Made by a program: the position numbers and the translations under genes. This document shows, in pieces, positions 6,517 to 7,149 of a stretch of DNA of 7,149 bases (the first letter of the stretch is position 1; each line of letters starts with the position of its first letter). The stretch covers positions 1-7,149 of the forward strand of contig CAZBXV010000071.1 in assembly GCA_964496205.1 (NCBI GenBank), read 5' to 3'. Below the pieces are notes generated by a model. It searched no databases and was not told the DNA's origin. It was given only the letters and a program-made list of their open reading frames with translations. Origin of the DNA: CAYLHS01 sp964496205. GTDB taxonomy: Bacteria; Actinomycetota; Acidimicrobiia; Spongiisociales; UBA4744.

Positions 6517-7149
6517 CTATGCCTTGCGCCATCTGACGGCGAGCAGACGAGGGATCTCTTCCTGTCCGACCGGGTGTTCGGTCGAGCGTTCGATCAGCCG
6601 GTTGAGGACCCATCCTGCGCCGGCCGCCGCGTTCAGGAGCGCTGACATCGACCTGTGGTAGAAGGTGATGGTTCCCCCGTCGACGAGTTCCGTGACGGTT
6701 CCCTCAGTCAGGTATCTGCCCCATCGCCAGAACAACTCCCCGTCCTCCGGATCGACCACCGGCCCGGATGCGGGCGAAGCGAACAGTGGATGGTTGAGGA
6801 CAGCCGCAAGCACCCCTCCGGGTTTCACGACCCGATGCACTTCGGCGAAGAGCCGTTCCGCGTCGGCGACATGTTCGATGACCAGTGACGCGTAGGCCCC
6901 ATCGACCGCGCTGTCTCGCATCCACGACAGGTCGGGAAGGTCGCAACGGACGACCGGACCTTCGAGGTAGGCACGCTCGAGAAGATCGGGCTCGTAGTCA
7001 CAGCCGATGACGGTCACGCCCTCGAGGGCTCGCATCGTCTGCCCTTCCCCGCACCCGAGGTCGAGGTAGGTCGCCCCAGGGTGCGGGGCGAGGATCTCGA
7101 CCATCAGAGGTGTGACGACGTGTGCGTAGGCCGGGTCGTCTCGAAGCTC
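6517..7149 (-). CDS. Class I SAM-dependent methyltransferase, 5' end outside the window
   Basis: Methyltransf_11-like enzyme transferring a methyl group from S-adenosylmethionine; the substrate cannot be told from the sequence. About 210 residues are visible. An ATG occurs at 7104, but the frame stays open to the window edge and the 15 upstream codons look coding (ending in HVVTPL before MVEILAP), so the start is probably beyond 7149. Motif I is YLDLGCGEGQT (28-38 of the visible part), the SAM-ribose acidic residue lies in IGCDYEPD, the post-motif region is SLVIEHVADAERLFAEVHRV, and VKPGGVLAAVLNHP is the usual motif III area. The C-terminal segment with FYHRSMSALLNAAAGAGW resembles the HR-S-x-x-N-A-L-x-x-A-G-F pattern seen in many small-molecule methyltransferases. 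It ends in TAG 27 bases before uvrC. No link to DNA repair is evident. Confidence 0.85.
   Translation of the reverse strand, partial: ELRDDPAYAHVVTPLMVEILAPHPGATYLDLGCGEGQTMRALEGVTVIGCDYEPDLLERAYLEGPVVRCDLPDLSWMRDSAVDGAYASLVIEHVADAERLFAEVHRVVKPGGVLAAVLNHPLFASPASGPVVDPEDGELFWRWGRYLTEGTVTELVDGGTITFYHRSMSALLNAAAGAGWVLNRLIERSTEHPVGQEEIPRLLAVRWRKA

Noticed and set aside
5287..6645. Long plus-strand open frame across uvrC
   Set aside because: Antisense to conserved UvrC domains, with no family motif or start signal.

Overview
The window is a dense, G+C-rich bacterial chromosome segment. All seven recognisable genes lie on the minus strand, so transcription runs from 7149 towards 1. The gene set (uvrC, rapZ, yvcK, then glycolytic genes), the Arg in place of Lys in the RapZ Walker A loop, the GTG starts and the tight packing point to an actinobacterial lineage. 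The altered gene order suggests a non-model branch, for example an acidimicrobial-type group. That placement is inference and I cannot be more precise.

Layout in transcription order. A class I SAM-dependent methyltransferase is cut by the window edge (7149 to 6517). After 27 bases comes full-length uvrC, nucleotide excision repair endonuclease (6489 to 4663). After 48 bases comes rapZ (GTG start at 4614), whose stop overlaps the yvcK start (ATGA, 3739 to 3736). yvcK ends at 2780, and ten bases later begins pgk (GTG at 2769). pgk shares one base with tpiA (TGATG at 1593 to 1589). tpiA is followed after nine bases by gpmA (814 to 71). Downstream of gpmA are two diverged tandem copies of a 32-33 base unit, one with a small hairpin, reaching the window edge.

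How the genes fit together. RapZ and YvcK are regulatory proteins tied to amino-sugar and cell-envelope precursor metabolism and to central carbon flux. PGK, TPI and phosphoglycerate mutase are three enzymes of lower glycolysis/gluconeogenesis. From rapZ to gpmA the junctions are overlaps or gaps of about ten bases or less, so this block is very probably one transcript with translational coupling. uvrC may be co-transcribed or may have its own promoter.

The main oddity is what is missing. In actinobacteria whiA and gap usually lie between yvcK and pgk. Here only ten bases separate them, and gpmA follows tpiA. I see no mobile element, CRISPR array, RNA gene or novel defence-like system. No stretch over 300 bases lacks a gene.
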